A DNA stretch of 64,000 nt, from positions 1-64,000 of the forward strand of contig CALGJQ010000042.1 in the NCBI GenBank assembly GCA_937928545.1, written 5' to 3'. Origin of the DNA: an uncultured Verrucomicrobiales bacterium. Lineage in GTDB: Bacteria; Verrucomicrobiota; Verrucomicrobiia; Verrucomicrobiales; Akkermansiaceae. Of this stretch, positions 17,910-26,977 are shown piece by piece. The notes below the pieces were generated by a model. It was given only the letters and a program-made list of their open reading frames with translations, had not been told where the DNA came from and did no database searches. Every line of letters begins with the position of its first letter. Within the stretch, counting starts at the first letter, position 1. Made by a program: the position numbers and the translations under genes.

Positions 17910-18638
17910 CAACTAAAGAAACTTCTCCCACTCCTAATCCTTCTCTCCCCCCTCCTCGCTCAAGAAAAAGCCCCCACCCTCGGCTTCGCAGATCTCTTCA
18001 ACGGCAAGGACCTCAGCAACTGGATCGACGTCAACACCTCGCCCGAAACCTGGTCCGTCAAAGATGGCCTCCTCATCTGCTCCGGCCAACCCATCGGCGT
18101 CATGCGTTCCGAAAAGCAGTATGAGAACTTCATCCTCCTCATCGAATGGCGACACATGGAAGCCGGCGGCAACTCCGGCATCTTCCTCTGGAGCGATGCC
18201 AAACCATCCGGCAACCGCCTCCCCCTCGGCATGGAAGTCCAAATGCTCGAACTCCAATGGCCCTACATTAACAAAAAGCGCGACGGCTCCTCAAATCACC
18301 TCGGCTACGTCAGCGGCGAGCTCTTCGGCGCAGGCGGCATGACCGCCGTCCCCGAAAACCCACGCGGCAAGCGAAGCATGTCCTATGAAATGCGCTGCAA
18401 AGGAAAAGGCGAGTGGAACGAATACCTCATCGTCGCCGTCGACGGCACCGTCAAACTCTCCATCAACGGAAAATTCGTCAACGGCATCCGCGAAGCCAGC
18501 CTCCGCAAAGGCTACCTCTGCCTCGAATCCGAAGGAGCCGAAATCCACTTCCGCAAAGTCCAAATCATGGAACTCCCCGCCGGCCGCGCCAAAGACCTCG
18601 GCAGGACTCTTGACCAAACTGAACCAAACAAAAAATAA
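17907..18638 (+). CDS. DUF1080 (3-keto-disaccharide hydrolase-like) exported protein
   Basis: 243-residue exported protein. The ATG at 17907 is chosen because it starts a signal peptide ([20 protein letters not shown]); the open frame upstream is repeat DNA. The single domain is the concanavalin-like DUF1080 fold, with [39 protein letters not shown] and [10 protein letters not shown], all typical. Some relatives act on 3-keto-glucosides; others are probably binding modules, and the active-site assignment cannot be made here. The family is greatly expanded in Verrucomicrobia and Planctomycetes. There is no Shine-Dalgarno sequence because the start codon is part of the tandem repeat. It may be cotranscribed with queG. 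Confidence 0.85.
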   Translation: MQLKKLLPLLILLSPLLAQEKAPTLGFADLFNGKDLSNWIDVNTSPETWSVKDGLLICSGQPIGVMRSEKQYENFILLIEWRHMEAGGNSGIFLWSDAKPSGNRLPLGMEVQMLELQWPYINKKRDGSSNHLGYVSGELFGAGGMTAVPENPRGKRSMSYEMRCKGKGEWNEYLIVAVDGTVKLSINGKFVNGIREASLRKGYLCLESEGAEIHFRKVQIMELPAGRAKDLGRTLDQTEPNKK

Positions 18639-18729
18639 GCTCCTCAACCAGCGACCTCTTAGCGAGTGATCTTGGAATACCGGAGCTTCTTTTCTTTGCG
18701 AAGAGCCATGGTCAAGCCATCATCCTCTT

Positions 18730-20706
18730 ATGGAACTTTTGGCGAAAAATGATCCGTGGCTCGAGCCCTACAATGACCTCATTCAAAAGAGGCGGGAGGG
18801 CTTTGAAAAATGGCTAAACTCCACCAGCCAATCAAAGCTTCCTGATTTCGCACAAGGTCACCACTACTTCGGGATTCATTTCGATAAAGCACGTGAACTT
18901 TGGACCTACCGAGAATGGGCACCCGAGGCTCACGCTCTTTTCCTGACGGGCGAATTTTGCCAATGGTCTCGCGAAGCCTGGCCACTCACCAAACTCGACT
19001 CGGGCACTTGGGAAGTCGAACTCCCAGCCGATCAACTCAAACATGGCGACCTCATAAAGGTGCATGTCGTCGGAAGTGCGGGCGCGCGCGATTGCATCCC
19101 CGCTTACATTCGTCGTGTCGTGCAGGACGAAGAAACGCACGATTTCACAGGCCAAGTTTGGCACGCTCCTGACGATGAATTCCAATGGACCTGTCCCAGC
19201 CCGATTGAAGCAGGCCCTCTTCAAGGCCTCAAAATTTATGAAGCCCATGTCGGCATGGCGACCGAAAAGCAGGAAGTCGGGAGCTATCGTGACTTCGCGC
19301 GTGAGGTCCTCCCTCGCATCGCTAAAGGTGGCTTTAATGCGGTTCAGCTCATGGCGATCGCCGAACACCCTTATTACGGATCCTTCGGCTACCACGTCGC
19401 TAATTTCTTCGCTCCCAGCTCCCGGTGTGGGACGCCCGAAGACCTCAAGTTCCTCATCGATGAAGCCCACCGCCTCGGCCTCGCCGTCCTGATGGATGTC
19501 GTCCATTCCCACTCGGTCAAGAATATCGCAGAGGGCCTCGCCGGCTTTGAAGTCGCGGGCCATAGTTATTTTTTAGAAGGCGACCACCCCCAGTGGGACT
19601 CTCGGCTCTTCGATTACGGACGTGATGAAGTCTGCCACTTTCTCCTCTCCAATCTGGCCTATTGGATGGAAGAATTCCACTTCGATGGCTTTCGCTTTGA
19701 TGGCATCACCTCACTCCTCTACCAACATCACGGCAATATTTCCTTCGATCACTATGACCGCTACTTCGACGAAGGCGTGAATCAAGAAGCCATTCTCTAC
19801 CTGCAAGCTGCCAATGAATTAGTCCACGCGATCCAAGCAAACGCCATCACGGTTGCCGAAGACATGAGCGGCATGCCGGGCCTTTGTCGACCGATCACAG
19901 AAGGCGGTGTCGGCTTTGACTATCGACTTGCGATGGGAGTGCCCGACTTTTGGATTCGCCTCCTGAAGCATCAAAAGGATGAGGATTGGAAAATGAGCGA
20001 ACTGGTCTCCACTCTCGCCAATCGCCGCCAAGGAGAAGCGACCATTGCCTATGCCGAAAGCCACGACCAAGCGCTTGTTGGAGACAAGACCCTCGCCTTC
20101 TGGCTCATGGACGCCGCGATGTACGAGCACATGCGCTGCGATGATGAACACCTCGACATCACCCGGGGCATTGCACTCCATAAGCTCATTCGCCTCGTCA
20201 CCTATTTCCTTGGAGGAGAAGGCTACTTAAACTTCATGGGCAATGAATTCGGCCACCCCGAGTGGGTCGACTTCCCCCGTGAAGGAAACGATTGGAGCTA
20301 CCAATATGCCCGACGCCAGTGGTCACTCGTCGACAAACCTGAGCTCCGCTACCAGCAACTCGGAGCATTCAATCAAGCCATGCTCGAAAGCACGGAAGGG
20401 CTTCTCGTTGAGGAGCAAACTGAGATCTTAAACACGGATGATGGCAACCAATGCCTCCAAGTAAGGCGCGGACGCTGGATCTTGGTGATGAATTTTTCTG
20501 CCAGCAAATCCATTGAGCACTACCGTTTCCCACTTGGAGAAGTCGATCCCTCAGCCACGAAAGCCGAGTGCATTCTCTCAAGCGATGACTTGCAATTCGG
20601 AGGTTACCAAAACCTCCCCTCAGGCACTACCGTTCCCGTGGCCGATGGGCAGATCGCTCTCTACCTCCCCGCCCGGGTAGGCGCGATCTTTTGCTTAAAG
20701 TCGTGA
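18730..20706 (+). CDS. glgB: 1,4-alpha-glucan branching enzyme, GH13
   Basis: 658 residues: an N-terminal CBM48-like domain (about 40-145), the GH13 barrel (about 165-530) and a C-terminal all-beta domain. Catalytic residues in GH13 positions are Asp324 in DGFRFDGIT, Glu377 in TVAEDMSG and Asp446 in ESHDQAL. YGSFGYHVANFFAPSSRCGT and LMDVVHSHSVKN are diagnostic and resemble the eukaryotic-type branching enzymes (GH13_8) more than the E. coli type. It creates alpha-1,6 branches in glycogen. The GH31 gene faces it, with only three bases between the stops. Synthase and GH57 genes lie further on, forming an alpha-glucan cluster. Confidence 0.9.
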   Translation: MELLAKNDPWLEPYNDLIQKRREGFEKWLNSTSQSKLPDFAQGHHYFGIHFDKARELWTYREWAPEAHALFLTGEFCQWSREAWPLTKLDSGTWEVELPADQLKHGDLIKVHVVGSAGARDCIPAYIRRVVQDEETHDFTGQVWHAPDDEFQWTCPSPIEAGPLQGLKIYEAHVGMATEKQEVGSYRDFAREVLPRIAKGGFNAVQLMAIAEHPYYGSFGYHVANFFAPSSRCGTPEDLKFLIDEAHRLGLAVLMDVVHSHSVKNIAEGLAGFEVAGHSYFLEGDHPQWDSRLFDYGRDEVCHFLLSNLAYWMEEFHFDGFRFDGITSLLYQHHGNISFDHYDRYFDEGVNQEAILYLQAANELVHAIQANAITVAEDMSGMPGLCRPITEGGVGFDYRLAMGVPDFWIRLLKHQKDEDWKMSELVSTLANRRQGEATIAYAESHDQALVGDKTLAFWLMDAAMYEHMRCDDEHLDITRGIALHKLIRLVTYFLGGEGYLNFMGNEFGHPEWVDFPREGNDWSYQYARRQWSLVDKPELRYQQLGAFNQAMLESTEGLLVEEQTEILNTDDGNQCLQVRRGRWILVMNFSASKSIEHYRFPLGEVDPSATKAECILSSDDLQFGGYQNLPSGTTVPVADGQIALYLPARVGAIFCLKS

Positions 20707-20709
20707 AAT

Positions 20710-23136
20710 TTAAAACTCAAACTGAATGGTCTGGAAGGAACTCGACACCTTGAGCGGGATTCCCTCTTGGCAGGCCTTCATTTCCCCACCATCGACTTGA
20801 TAGCTTTTCGGCGGTTTAGCAAGGAGTGACAAATCGAGGTGATACTCGGAATAAGTCGCAGGATAGCTCCCAACAAGCTCTTGCTTGAGCTCGCACCCGC
20901 CTCCTTCTGAACTCAAGGTAAAGACGCAACGGCGGAAACCGCTGAGATCCTCTTTTTGATAATCATACCCGTCACCAGCATCCTCATACAGCTCCCCTTC
21001 TGCGCTATTTTGATCCGATGGATAGACTTGCAGCTCGAGGTAAGAAATCTTCTCAGAGGTATTCATCCGCACGGGACTAAGAGGCAAAATTCGACCAGCC
21101 TTAACCCACAGCGGGGTGGTATCGAGAGGCACATCCACCCAGAGCTCGTTCCCCCCAGACTGCTTTTTCCCTGTCCAGAAATCATACCACTCTCCCTTAG
21201 GAAGGTAGAACCAGCGCCCCTCCGCATCCTTCTTGGAAATGGGGCAAGCGAGCAGGGTATCCCCTACTCCAAACTCCTCCATTCGGAAGACACATTCAGG
21301 GTCAGTTTGATCCAAGTAGATCAAGGGCCGAAGCATCGGAGCCGAAGTCCTGATGTGCTGCTCAAAGGTCGTATAAAGATACGGTAAAAGACGATAGCGC
21401 AGCTCAATGAACTTCTTAGCAATCGCGGTGTAGGGATCACCAAATGACCAAGGTTCTTGAGCATTCTCATCCCCAGAACTGTGCACTCGACAAAAGGGGT
21501 GAAAAATCCCCAGCTGAATCCAGCGCACGAACAACTCACCGTCGCTCTTTCCTGAGAAGCCGCCAATATCAGTCCCCACAAAGGAGTAACCCGAGAGAGC
21601 GAGACGTTGGCATTGGATATTACCAATGCGCAGGTGCTTCCAGGTCGACTGAATATCTCCGGTCCAAGCTGAGCTATACCGTTGCGTCCCCGCGTAAGCA
21701 GAACGGGTGATCACGAAGGGTCGACGCTCAGGATAAGAGCGCATCAAGCCCTCTCTGGTAGCACGAGCCATCTGCATGGCATAGACATTGTGAGCCTTGC
21801 GATGAGAACAAGGGTGACCATCGTAATCATGACGAACATCGCGCGGGAAAGTCTTGTCTTCGTTAAAGACCGCCGGCTCGTTCATATCAGTCCAAATTCC
21901 CGCGACGCCACTATTTTTAACAAAGTCTGGGAACAAATCAGCCCACCAATCACGGGTCTTCGGATTCGTATAGTCAGGGAAATGGCACTCTCCCGGCCAC
22001 ACGCTCCCGTTAAAGAGTGGCCCGTCCATCCGCTGACAAAAGACCCCGTTTTCCACACCCGAATCGTAAACCGTGTAGCCCGGATCAATCTTAATACCGG
22101 GATCAATGATCACCACTAAGCGAATCCCCTTTTCCGCGAGCGCATCCGACATTCCTTTTGGATCGGGGAAAAAGTCGGGCTCCTCATTCCAAGTGAAACA
22201 ACGGAATTCATCCATGTAATCGATGTCGTTGTAAATGACGTCACAAGGAATCTCACGACGCTGAAACTCTGACGCCACCGATAGCACTTCCTCCTGACTC
22301 TTGTAAGACCATTTACACTGATGAAATCCCAACGCCCAAATGGGGGGCATGCTGGGGAGCCCCGTGAGTTGATGATAGCCTTGGGTCACCTCAGAGATCT
22401 CTGGCCCCGCAATGAAGTAGTAATTCATCTCTCCTCCTTGCGCCCAAAAGCTACTCACAGGGGGACGTTCTTTTCCAAAGTCGAACTCAGAGCGGAAGCT
22501 ATTGTCGAAGAAAATCCCGTAGGCCTTTCCTTTCACCAAACCATAGAAGAAGGGAATATTTTTGTAGAGAGGATTGGTGTCCTCCTCATAACCATAGACA
22601 TCACTTCCCCACAAGCTACGACGCTGACCGCGGAGGTTCGAGTGTCCCGGAATATCGCCAAGACCATAGAAAGCCTCGCGAGACTGAATGCGGCGACTCT
22701 TAATCACGATCTCGCCCCCATAAGTTTCGTTCTTCAGCCAATGAAAACCCTTCTCGTCTTCACTCAATACATTCCCCTCGGAATCTTTAATCGTTGTTCG
22801 AAGACCGATTTTAGAAATGAAAATCTGAAGTTCCTTAGTCCGTAAAACAAAAGACTCTTCCTCATCCTGCACCTCTAAAGGAGAAATCTCAGGAAGAGAT
22901 TCTGGGTCTATGGCGTAAGAAAAATCCTCGGCGAAGTGCCCCGTCGGCGCAAAACGAAAACGAATGATGCGATCGCCCAAAGAAGTGACCGCAAGACGAC
23001 AACCATTTTTACAAACTAGGATTTGCCGCCCCCCTTCTTCGATGACTTCGCTGATTTCGTCAGGAACCATTTCACCCACATGAGAAGGCATGCCGGTTTC
23101 GATGTAGTTGGTCTTGTCAAAAGCAGGCTCTTTCAT
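20710..23136 (-). CDS. Alpha-glucosidase, GH31
   Basis: 808 residues with the usual GH31 order: an N-terminal beta-sandwich, a catalytic barrel and distal beta domains. The nucleophile Asp417 lies in GIWTDMNEPAVF and the acid/base Asp494 in SAWTGDIQS. YGLGDIPG, PPIWALGFHQCKWSY and PFCRVHSSGDENAQEPW are family signatures. No signal peptide is seen, so it probably acts on maltose, oligosaccharides or glycogen ends in the cytoplasm. It is divergent from the GT4 synthase gene across 171 bp that contain an 18-bp dyad, which suggests shared control. No Shine-Dalgarno sequence is visible before the ATG. Confidence 0.93.
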   Translation of the reverse strand: MKEPAFDKTNYIETGMPSHVGEMVPDEISEVIEEGGRQILVCKNGCRLAVTSLGDRIIRFRFAPTGHFAEDFSYAIDPESLPEISPLEVQDEEESFVLRTKELQIFISKIGLRTTIKDSEGNVLSEDEKGFHWLKNETYGGEIVIKSRRIQSREAFYGLGDIPGHSNLRGQRRSLWGSDVYGYEEDTNPLYKNIPFFYGLVKGKAYGIFFDNSFRSEFDFGKERPPVSSFWAQGGEMNYYFIAGPEISEVTQGYHQLTGLPSMPPIWALGFHQCKWSYKSQEEVLSVASEFQRREIPCDVIYNDIDYMDEFRCFTWNEEPDFFPDPKGMSDALAEKGIRLVVIIDPGIKIDPGYTVYDSGVENGVFCQRMDGPLFNGSVWPGECHFPDYTNPKTRDWWADLFPDFVKNSGVAGIWTDMNEPAVFNEDKTFPRDVRHDYDGHPCSHRKAHNVYAMQMARATREGLMRSYPERRPFVITRSAYAGTQRYSSAWTGDIQSTWKHLRIGNIQCQRLALSGYSFVGTDIGGFSGKSDGELFVRWIQLGIFHPFCRVHSSGDENAQEPWSFGDPYTAIAKKFIELRYRLLPYLYTTFEQHIRTSAPMLRPLIYLDQTDPECVFRMEEFGVGDTLLACPISKKDAEGRWFYLPKGEWYDFWTGKKQSGGNELWVDVPLDTTPLWVKAGRILPLSPVRMNTSEKISYLELQVYPSDQNSAEGELYEDAGDGYDYQKEDLSGFRRCVFTLSSEGGGCELKQELVGSYPATYSEYHLDLSLLAKPPKSYQVDGGEMKACQEGIPLKVSSSFQTIQFEF

Positions 23137-23262
23137 GGATAAGTAAGTTTAGCATGAACTGTGCCCAGAGAGCGCAATTGTCAAACCCCACTTGAAAAAA
23201 GTATTCGCCAAGATTTTAGGATTCCTCTTTCAAAAAGAACTGAATCGCGAATAGTAGTTGGC

Positions 23263-23280
23263 ACGCATCGTGCGATGCGT
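23263..23280. promoter_or_regulatory. 18-bp dyad, probable operator between GH31 and synthase genes
   Basis: ACGCATCG-TG-CGATGCGT is a perfect 8+8 bp inverted repeat with a 2-base spacer, ending 27 bases before the synthase ATG. A two-base loop and the absence of a T-run argue against a terminator and for a protein-binding site. The position between divergent glucan genes fits co-regulation. Confidence 0.5.
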
Positions 23281-23307
23281 AAAAGCTAAAGGGAATACGT
23301 AGTAATT

Positions 23308-24615
23308 ATGAGTCGACCAAAAATCTTAATGCTAGGTTGGGAATTCCCACCAATGATCAACGGTGGGCTCGGGATCGCTTGCTTGGGAATGGCAAAGTCC
23401 CTGCGAAATTTCGTTGATCTCTCAATCATCCTTCCACAAACCGATCCGAGTTTTGAAGTGGCTGATGTCGAACTCATCGGGCTCAACCACCTTGGCGAAC
23501 GAGAGATCGAAGCCATCAAACGCTTCGAAGGTTGGGACAAATTAAACGAAATCACACAAATCCCCCTCGACCTTCACCCCTACGCCGATGCTCCAACTCA
23601 TCGTGAAGAACGGCACCAGAAATTGGTAAAAGGCGAAGGGCACGAAGAAGTGGAAACCTGGATGGAGGACACCGGACTGAGCCTATTTCAAAATGAAGGC
23701 CTCCTTTACGGCGAAGATGTGACCGCAAAAGTGGTAGCCTACGCCAAAGCGGCGGCCGCGATTGCTCGCGATCGTGACTTCGACGTAGTGCATGCTCATG
23801 ACTGGATGACCTTCCTCGCAGGTCTCGAAATCAAGCGCCAAACCGGCAAACCCCTCGTCCTGCATGTCCACTCTCTCAGCTACGATCGCGCCGGCTCAGA
23901 TGCCCGAGGCTGGGTCTACGACATCGAACGTCAAGCAATGCACGAAGCCGACAAGGTCGTTCCCGTCAGCAAATACACCGGTCTCATTTGCCGCGATCAC
24001 TACGACGTTCCCGATGACAAAATCTTCCCCATTCACAATGGCGCCGAACCCGTAAAGGCCTGGCGAAAAAAGAAACCTTTCCCCGGTAAAATGGTCCTTT
24101 TCCTTGGACGTCTCACCGGGCAAAAAGGACCGCGCTTCTTCCTCGAGATCGCCGCTAAAGTTCTAGAACACACCCGCGACGTCCGCTTTGTTATGGCCGG
24201 AACCGGCGATAAACTTCAAGAACTGATCGAATATGGAGCTTTCCGTGATGTCGGTGACCGCCTCCACTTCACCGGCTTTCTAAACCGCGAGCAGGTCAAC
24301 GAACTCCTTGCCATGACTGACGTCTACTGCATGCCCTCAGTGTCAGAACCCTTCGGCCTCTCCGCGCTAGAAGCCGCTCAATTCGACATTCCCGCTGTCA
24401 TCTCATCTCAATCTGGCGTGGCCGAAGTCCTCACCCAAGCACGCAAAGCAGACTACTGGGACGTCGAGCAAATGGCGCAGCACATCGTGGATCTCATCTC
24501 AGACGAAGAAGCGCACAAAGAAGCCGTCGCCGCATCACTCGAGGACCAGAAAAACTGCACCTGGGATCGCACCGCCGAAGCCCTCCTCCCCATTTTTCAA
24601 AACTGCCTTCCCTAA
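23308..24615 (+). CDS. Glycogen synthase-like glycosyltransferase (GT4/GT5 fold)
   Basis: 435-residue GT-B glycosyltransferase. The N-terminal half contains the starch-synthase-like LMLGWEFPPMINGGLGIACLG, and HAHDWMTFLAGLEIKR matches the acceptor-side motif. The C-terminal half has LFLGRLTGQKGPRFFLE and the nucleotide-sugar motif MPSVSEPFGLSALEAAQF. It probably extends alpha-1,4-glucan from a nucleotide glucose. Short GT4 synthases of this sort commonly sit next to GH57 genes, as here (14-bp gap). Classical GlgA is a longer GT5 enzyme, so the gene symbol is withheld. Confidence 0.85.
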   Translation: MSRPKILMLGWEFPPMINGGLGIACLGMAKSLRNFVDLSIILPQTDPSFEVADVELIGLNHLGEREIEAIKRFEGWDKLNEITQIPLDLHPYADAPTHREERHQKLVKGEGHEEVETWMEDTGLSLFQNEGLLYGEDVTAKVVAYAKAAAAIARDRDFDVVHAHDWMTFLAGLEIKRQTGKPLVLHVHSLSYDRAGSDARGWVYDIERQAMHEADKVVPVSKYTGLICRDHYDVPDDKIFPIHNGAEPVKAWRKKKPFPGKMVLFLGRLTGQKGPRFFLEIAAKVLEHTRDVRFVMAGTGDKLQELIEYGAFRDVGDRLHFTGFLNREQVNELLAMTDVYCMPSVSEPFGLSALEAAQFDIPAVISSQSGVAEVLTQARKADYWDVEQMAQHIVDLISDEEAHKEAVAASLEDQKNCTWDRTAEALLPIFQNCLP

Positions 24616-24629
24616 CTGCACCTACCAAG

Positions 24630-25808
24630 ATGCCTGACTTCTGCCTCTACTTCCAAGTCCATCAACCCAATCGTCTCAAGCAATACAGTTTCTTCGACAT
24701 TGGATGTGAACCCTTTTACGAAGACGATTCCCTTAACTCCCAGATCTTATCTGAGGTCAGTGACCGCTGTTATCTCCCCGCAAACGAGCTGTTCCTAAAA
24801 CTCATCGAGGAAGAAAAAGCCGACACTCGCCTCACCTTCTCCATCAGCGGGGTCCTTCTCGAACAACTCGAACATCATCGCCCCGACGTCCTCGAATCAT
24901 TCCAGCGTCTTGTCTCCACTGGCAAGGTCGAGCTCCTTTGCGAGACCTACTATCACTCGCTCGCCTTCCGCGCGAGTAAGGACGAGTTCACCCGCCAAGT
25001 CGAACTCCAGCAGGCCATTCTAAAGCGACTCTTCAATGTTGAACCACAGGTCTTCCGTCACACCGAGTTAATCTACTTTAACGAACTCGGAGCCCACGTG
25101 GAATCCCTCGGCTTCAAAGCCCAGCTCGCCGAAGGAGTGCCCACCCACCTCGATGGTCGTTCTCCAAACCACCTCTACCGCTCTCCAAATGTCGCCGAGA
25201 TGCCTCTCATTCTCCGCAATAATCAACTCTCAGACGACCTCGCCTTCCGCTTCGCTGATCGTGGATGGGACAGCTACCCCCTTTCCCCCCAACACTACGC
25301 CGAATGGGTCAAAGAATCTGGAGGCGATGTCATTGGCTGCTTCCTCGACTACGAAACCATCGGAGAACACATCAGAAGTGAACATGGCATTTTCGAGTTC
25401 TGGTCGAGGCTCCCTCAGGAACTCACTAAGCAAGGCATCTCCATGAAGACTCCCAGTGAGGTCATCGCGGAACATTCCGTCAGTGGCCTCTATGACTGCC
25501 ACGAACCCACCAGCTGGGCCGATACCACAAAAGACTTAGCCGCATGGAAATCTAATCCCATGCAAAAAGAGGCCGTGGCCAAAATTCGCAAAATGGAAGA
25601 AGTCATCAAACAGAACTCCAACGCAGAACTTCTCCACCAGTGGGCCAAAATGCAGACCTCTGATCACTTCTACTACATGTTCACCGGCCAAGGTGGAGAC
25701 GAAGAAGTGCACACTCATTTCTCACCCTACGAAAGCGCTTACGACGCCTATCTCTACTTCATGAATGCGCTCTCAGACCTCCAACTTCGCGCTCAAGGAA
25801 GAATCTAA
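24630..25808 (+). CDS. GH57 alpha-amylase-like glycoside hydrolase
   Basis: 392 residues of the GH57 (beta/alpha)7 fold. FCLYFQVHQPNRLKQYSFFD is the first conserved region with the HQP motif. FRHTELIYFNE holds Glu146, the likely nucleophile, and IGCFLDYETIGEH holds Asp240, the likely acid/base. No signal peptide, hence cytoplasmic. It follows the synthase gene after 14 bases and most likely acts on the same intracellular alpha-glucan, as an amylase or a transferase. The leader ACCTACCAAG shows no Shine-Dalgarno sequence. Confidence 0.88.
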   Translation: MPDFCLYFQVHQPNRLKQYSFFDIGCEPFYEDDSLNSQILSEVSDRCYLPANELFLKLIEEEKADTRLTFSISGVLLEQLEHHRPDVLESFQRLVSTGKVELLCETYYHSLAFRASKDEFTRQVELQQAILKRLFNVEPQVFRHTELIYFNELGAHVESLGFKAQLAEGVPTHLDGRSPNHLYRSPNVAEMPLILRNNQLSDDLAFRFADRGWDSYPLSPQHYAEWVKESGGDVIGCFLDYETIGEHIRSEHGIFEFWSRLPQELTKQGISMKTPSEVIAEHSVSGLYDCHEPTSWADTTKDLAAWKSNPMQKEAVAKIRKMEEVIKQNSNAELLHQWAKMQTSDHFYYMFTGQGGDEEVHTHFSPYESAYDAYLYFMNALSDLQLRAQGRI

Positions 25809-25819
25809 AACACCCCGCC

Positions 25820-26419
25820 TCAACGCCGTCCCTCAAAGGCACGCGAGAGAGTGAGCTCATCCGCAAACTCCAAGCCGCCACCAGCCGGCAATCCCTGAGC
25901 AAGCCTCGTAATCTGACACCCCGTCGAAGCGAGCACTTCACTGAGGTAGTTCGCCGTCGCTTCCCCTTCCACATCCGAGCTCGTCGCGAGGATCACCTCC
26001 GTTCCCGGAGTCTCCCTGACCCGTCTCACCAAGCCGCCAATGCGGAGATCTTCTGGCCGCACATCATCGAGCGGCGAGAGCTTCCCACCGAGACAGTGGT
26101 AAAGACCCCGAAACACTCCAGATCGCTCGATTGGCAATACATCTGTCGGCTGCTCCACGACACAGAGAAGATTCGTTTCCCTCCCCTGCTCACTACAAAC
26201 CGCACACCCAGATTCCCCGGTAAAAAAACCACAGGTCGGACAGGCCTTCACAATCTCGTGACAGGCACGCAAAGCTCCCGAAAGATCCATCGGAGTCGCC
26301 TTGGGGTTCTGCAAAAGGTAAACCGCCACGCGCTCCGCACTGCGAGGACCAATCCCTGGGAGACGCTTCAGCTCGCCAATCAAGGCGCGGACTTCTGAGG
26401 GGTATTCGACCTTAGCCAT
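25820..26419 (-). CDS. recR: Recombination mediator protein RecR
   Basis: 199 residues, the normal RecR size. A helix-hairpin-helix lies at about 16-35 (LKRLPGIGPRSAERVAVYLL), a four-Cys zinc finger at Cys60, Cys63, Cys72 and Cys75, and a Toprim domain at about 84-180 (LCVVEQPTDVLPIERSGVF). With RecF/RecO it loads RecA on SSB-coated DNA at gaps. The gene begins inside the end of the upstream membrane-protein gene (8-base overlap) and converges with the GH57 gene. No dnaX or ybaB-type gene, its usual neighbours, is present here. Confidence 0.96.
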   Translation of the reverse strand: MAKVEYPSEVRALIGELKRLPGIGPRSAERVAVYLLQNPKATPMDLSGALRACHEIVKACPTCGFFTGESGCAVCSEQGRETNLLCVVEQPTDVLPIERSGVFRGLYHCLGGKLSPLDDVRPEDLRIGGLVRRVRETPGTEVILATSSDVEGEATANYLSEVLASTGCQITRLAQGLPAGGGLEFADELTLSRAFEGRR

Positions 26420-26921
26420 CTGAGCGTTGAGAGTGTTGCTCGGTCATGTGATCGTCTTCAAGTCGAATGACATTTTCCGCAGGAGGCTCGATGATTCCTT
26501 CACAAGGCATCCGATGAGTTTGCGTGTAGACCGTAGCCGAAAACCAAGCCCACACGACCGCCAGAACCATTCCGAAGGGTTTCCAAAAAATCCCCCAAAC
26601 CGCGAAAGCCGGAATCAGCGTCAGGCTCAGAAAGAGTGCCGACAAACCAATCATAACTCTCCGCCCCGCTCCCGGAGTTCCTAGAAGCGCCGCAACCACT
26701 CCAAAGGACGCCGCCGCCGTGATAAAAATCCCCACCATATCGGGAAGTCCCATTTCTGATCGAATTTCAAGTCCCTCACTTTTCCAAAGCCCACGCAATG
26801 AGTCCGTCACCCCATTAAATGTTCCTATCAGTTCGGTCACCGCACCTAAAAGGAGCGAAACAAAGCTAAAGAGAATCAAAGGCAACGGTACGTGACCGAT
26901 TGGTTTAAAGTGTTGGGACAT
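26412..26921 (-). CDS. Small four-helix membrane protein of unknown function
   Basis: 169 residues with about four hydrophobic segments (near 15-35, 65-85, 90-112 and 115-135) and hydrophilic ends. I do not recognise a family. The cytoplasmic-looking tail ends EDDHMTEQHSQRSDG, and its last codons overlap recR by 8 bases, so translation of the two is coupled. That arrangement supports it being a real gene but says little about function. Confidence 0.7.
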   Translation of the reverse strand: MSQHFKPIGHVPLPLILFSFVSLLLGAVTELIGTFNGVTDSLRGLWKSEGLEIRSEMGLPDMVGIFITAAASFGVVAALLGTPGAGRRVMIGLSALFLSLTLIPAFAVWGIFWKPFGMVLAVVWAWFSATVYTQTHRMPCEGIIEPPAENVIRLEDDHMTEQHSQRSDG

Positions 26922-26977
26922 TGAGTCGGCCTTGGAAGTAGCAAAAACGACCCAGAGAGGAAAGGGAATTGGACAGG

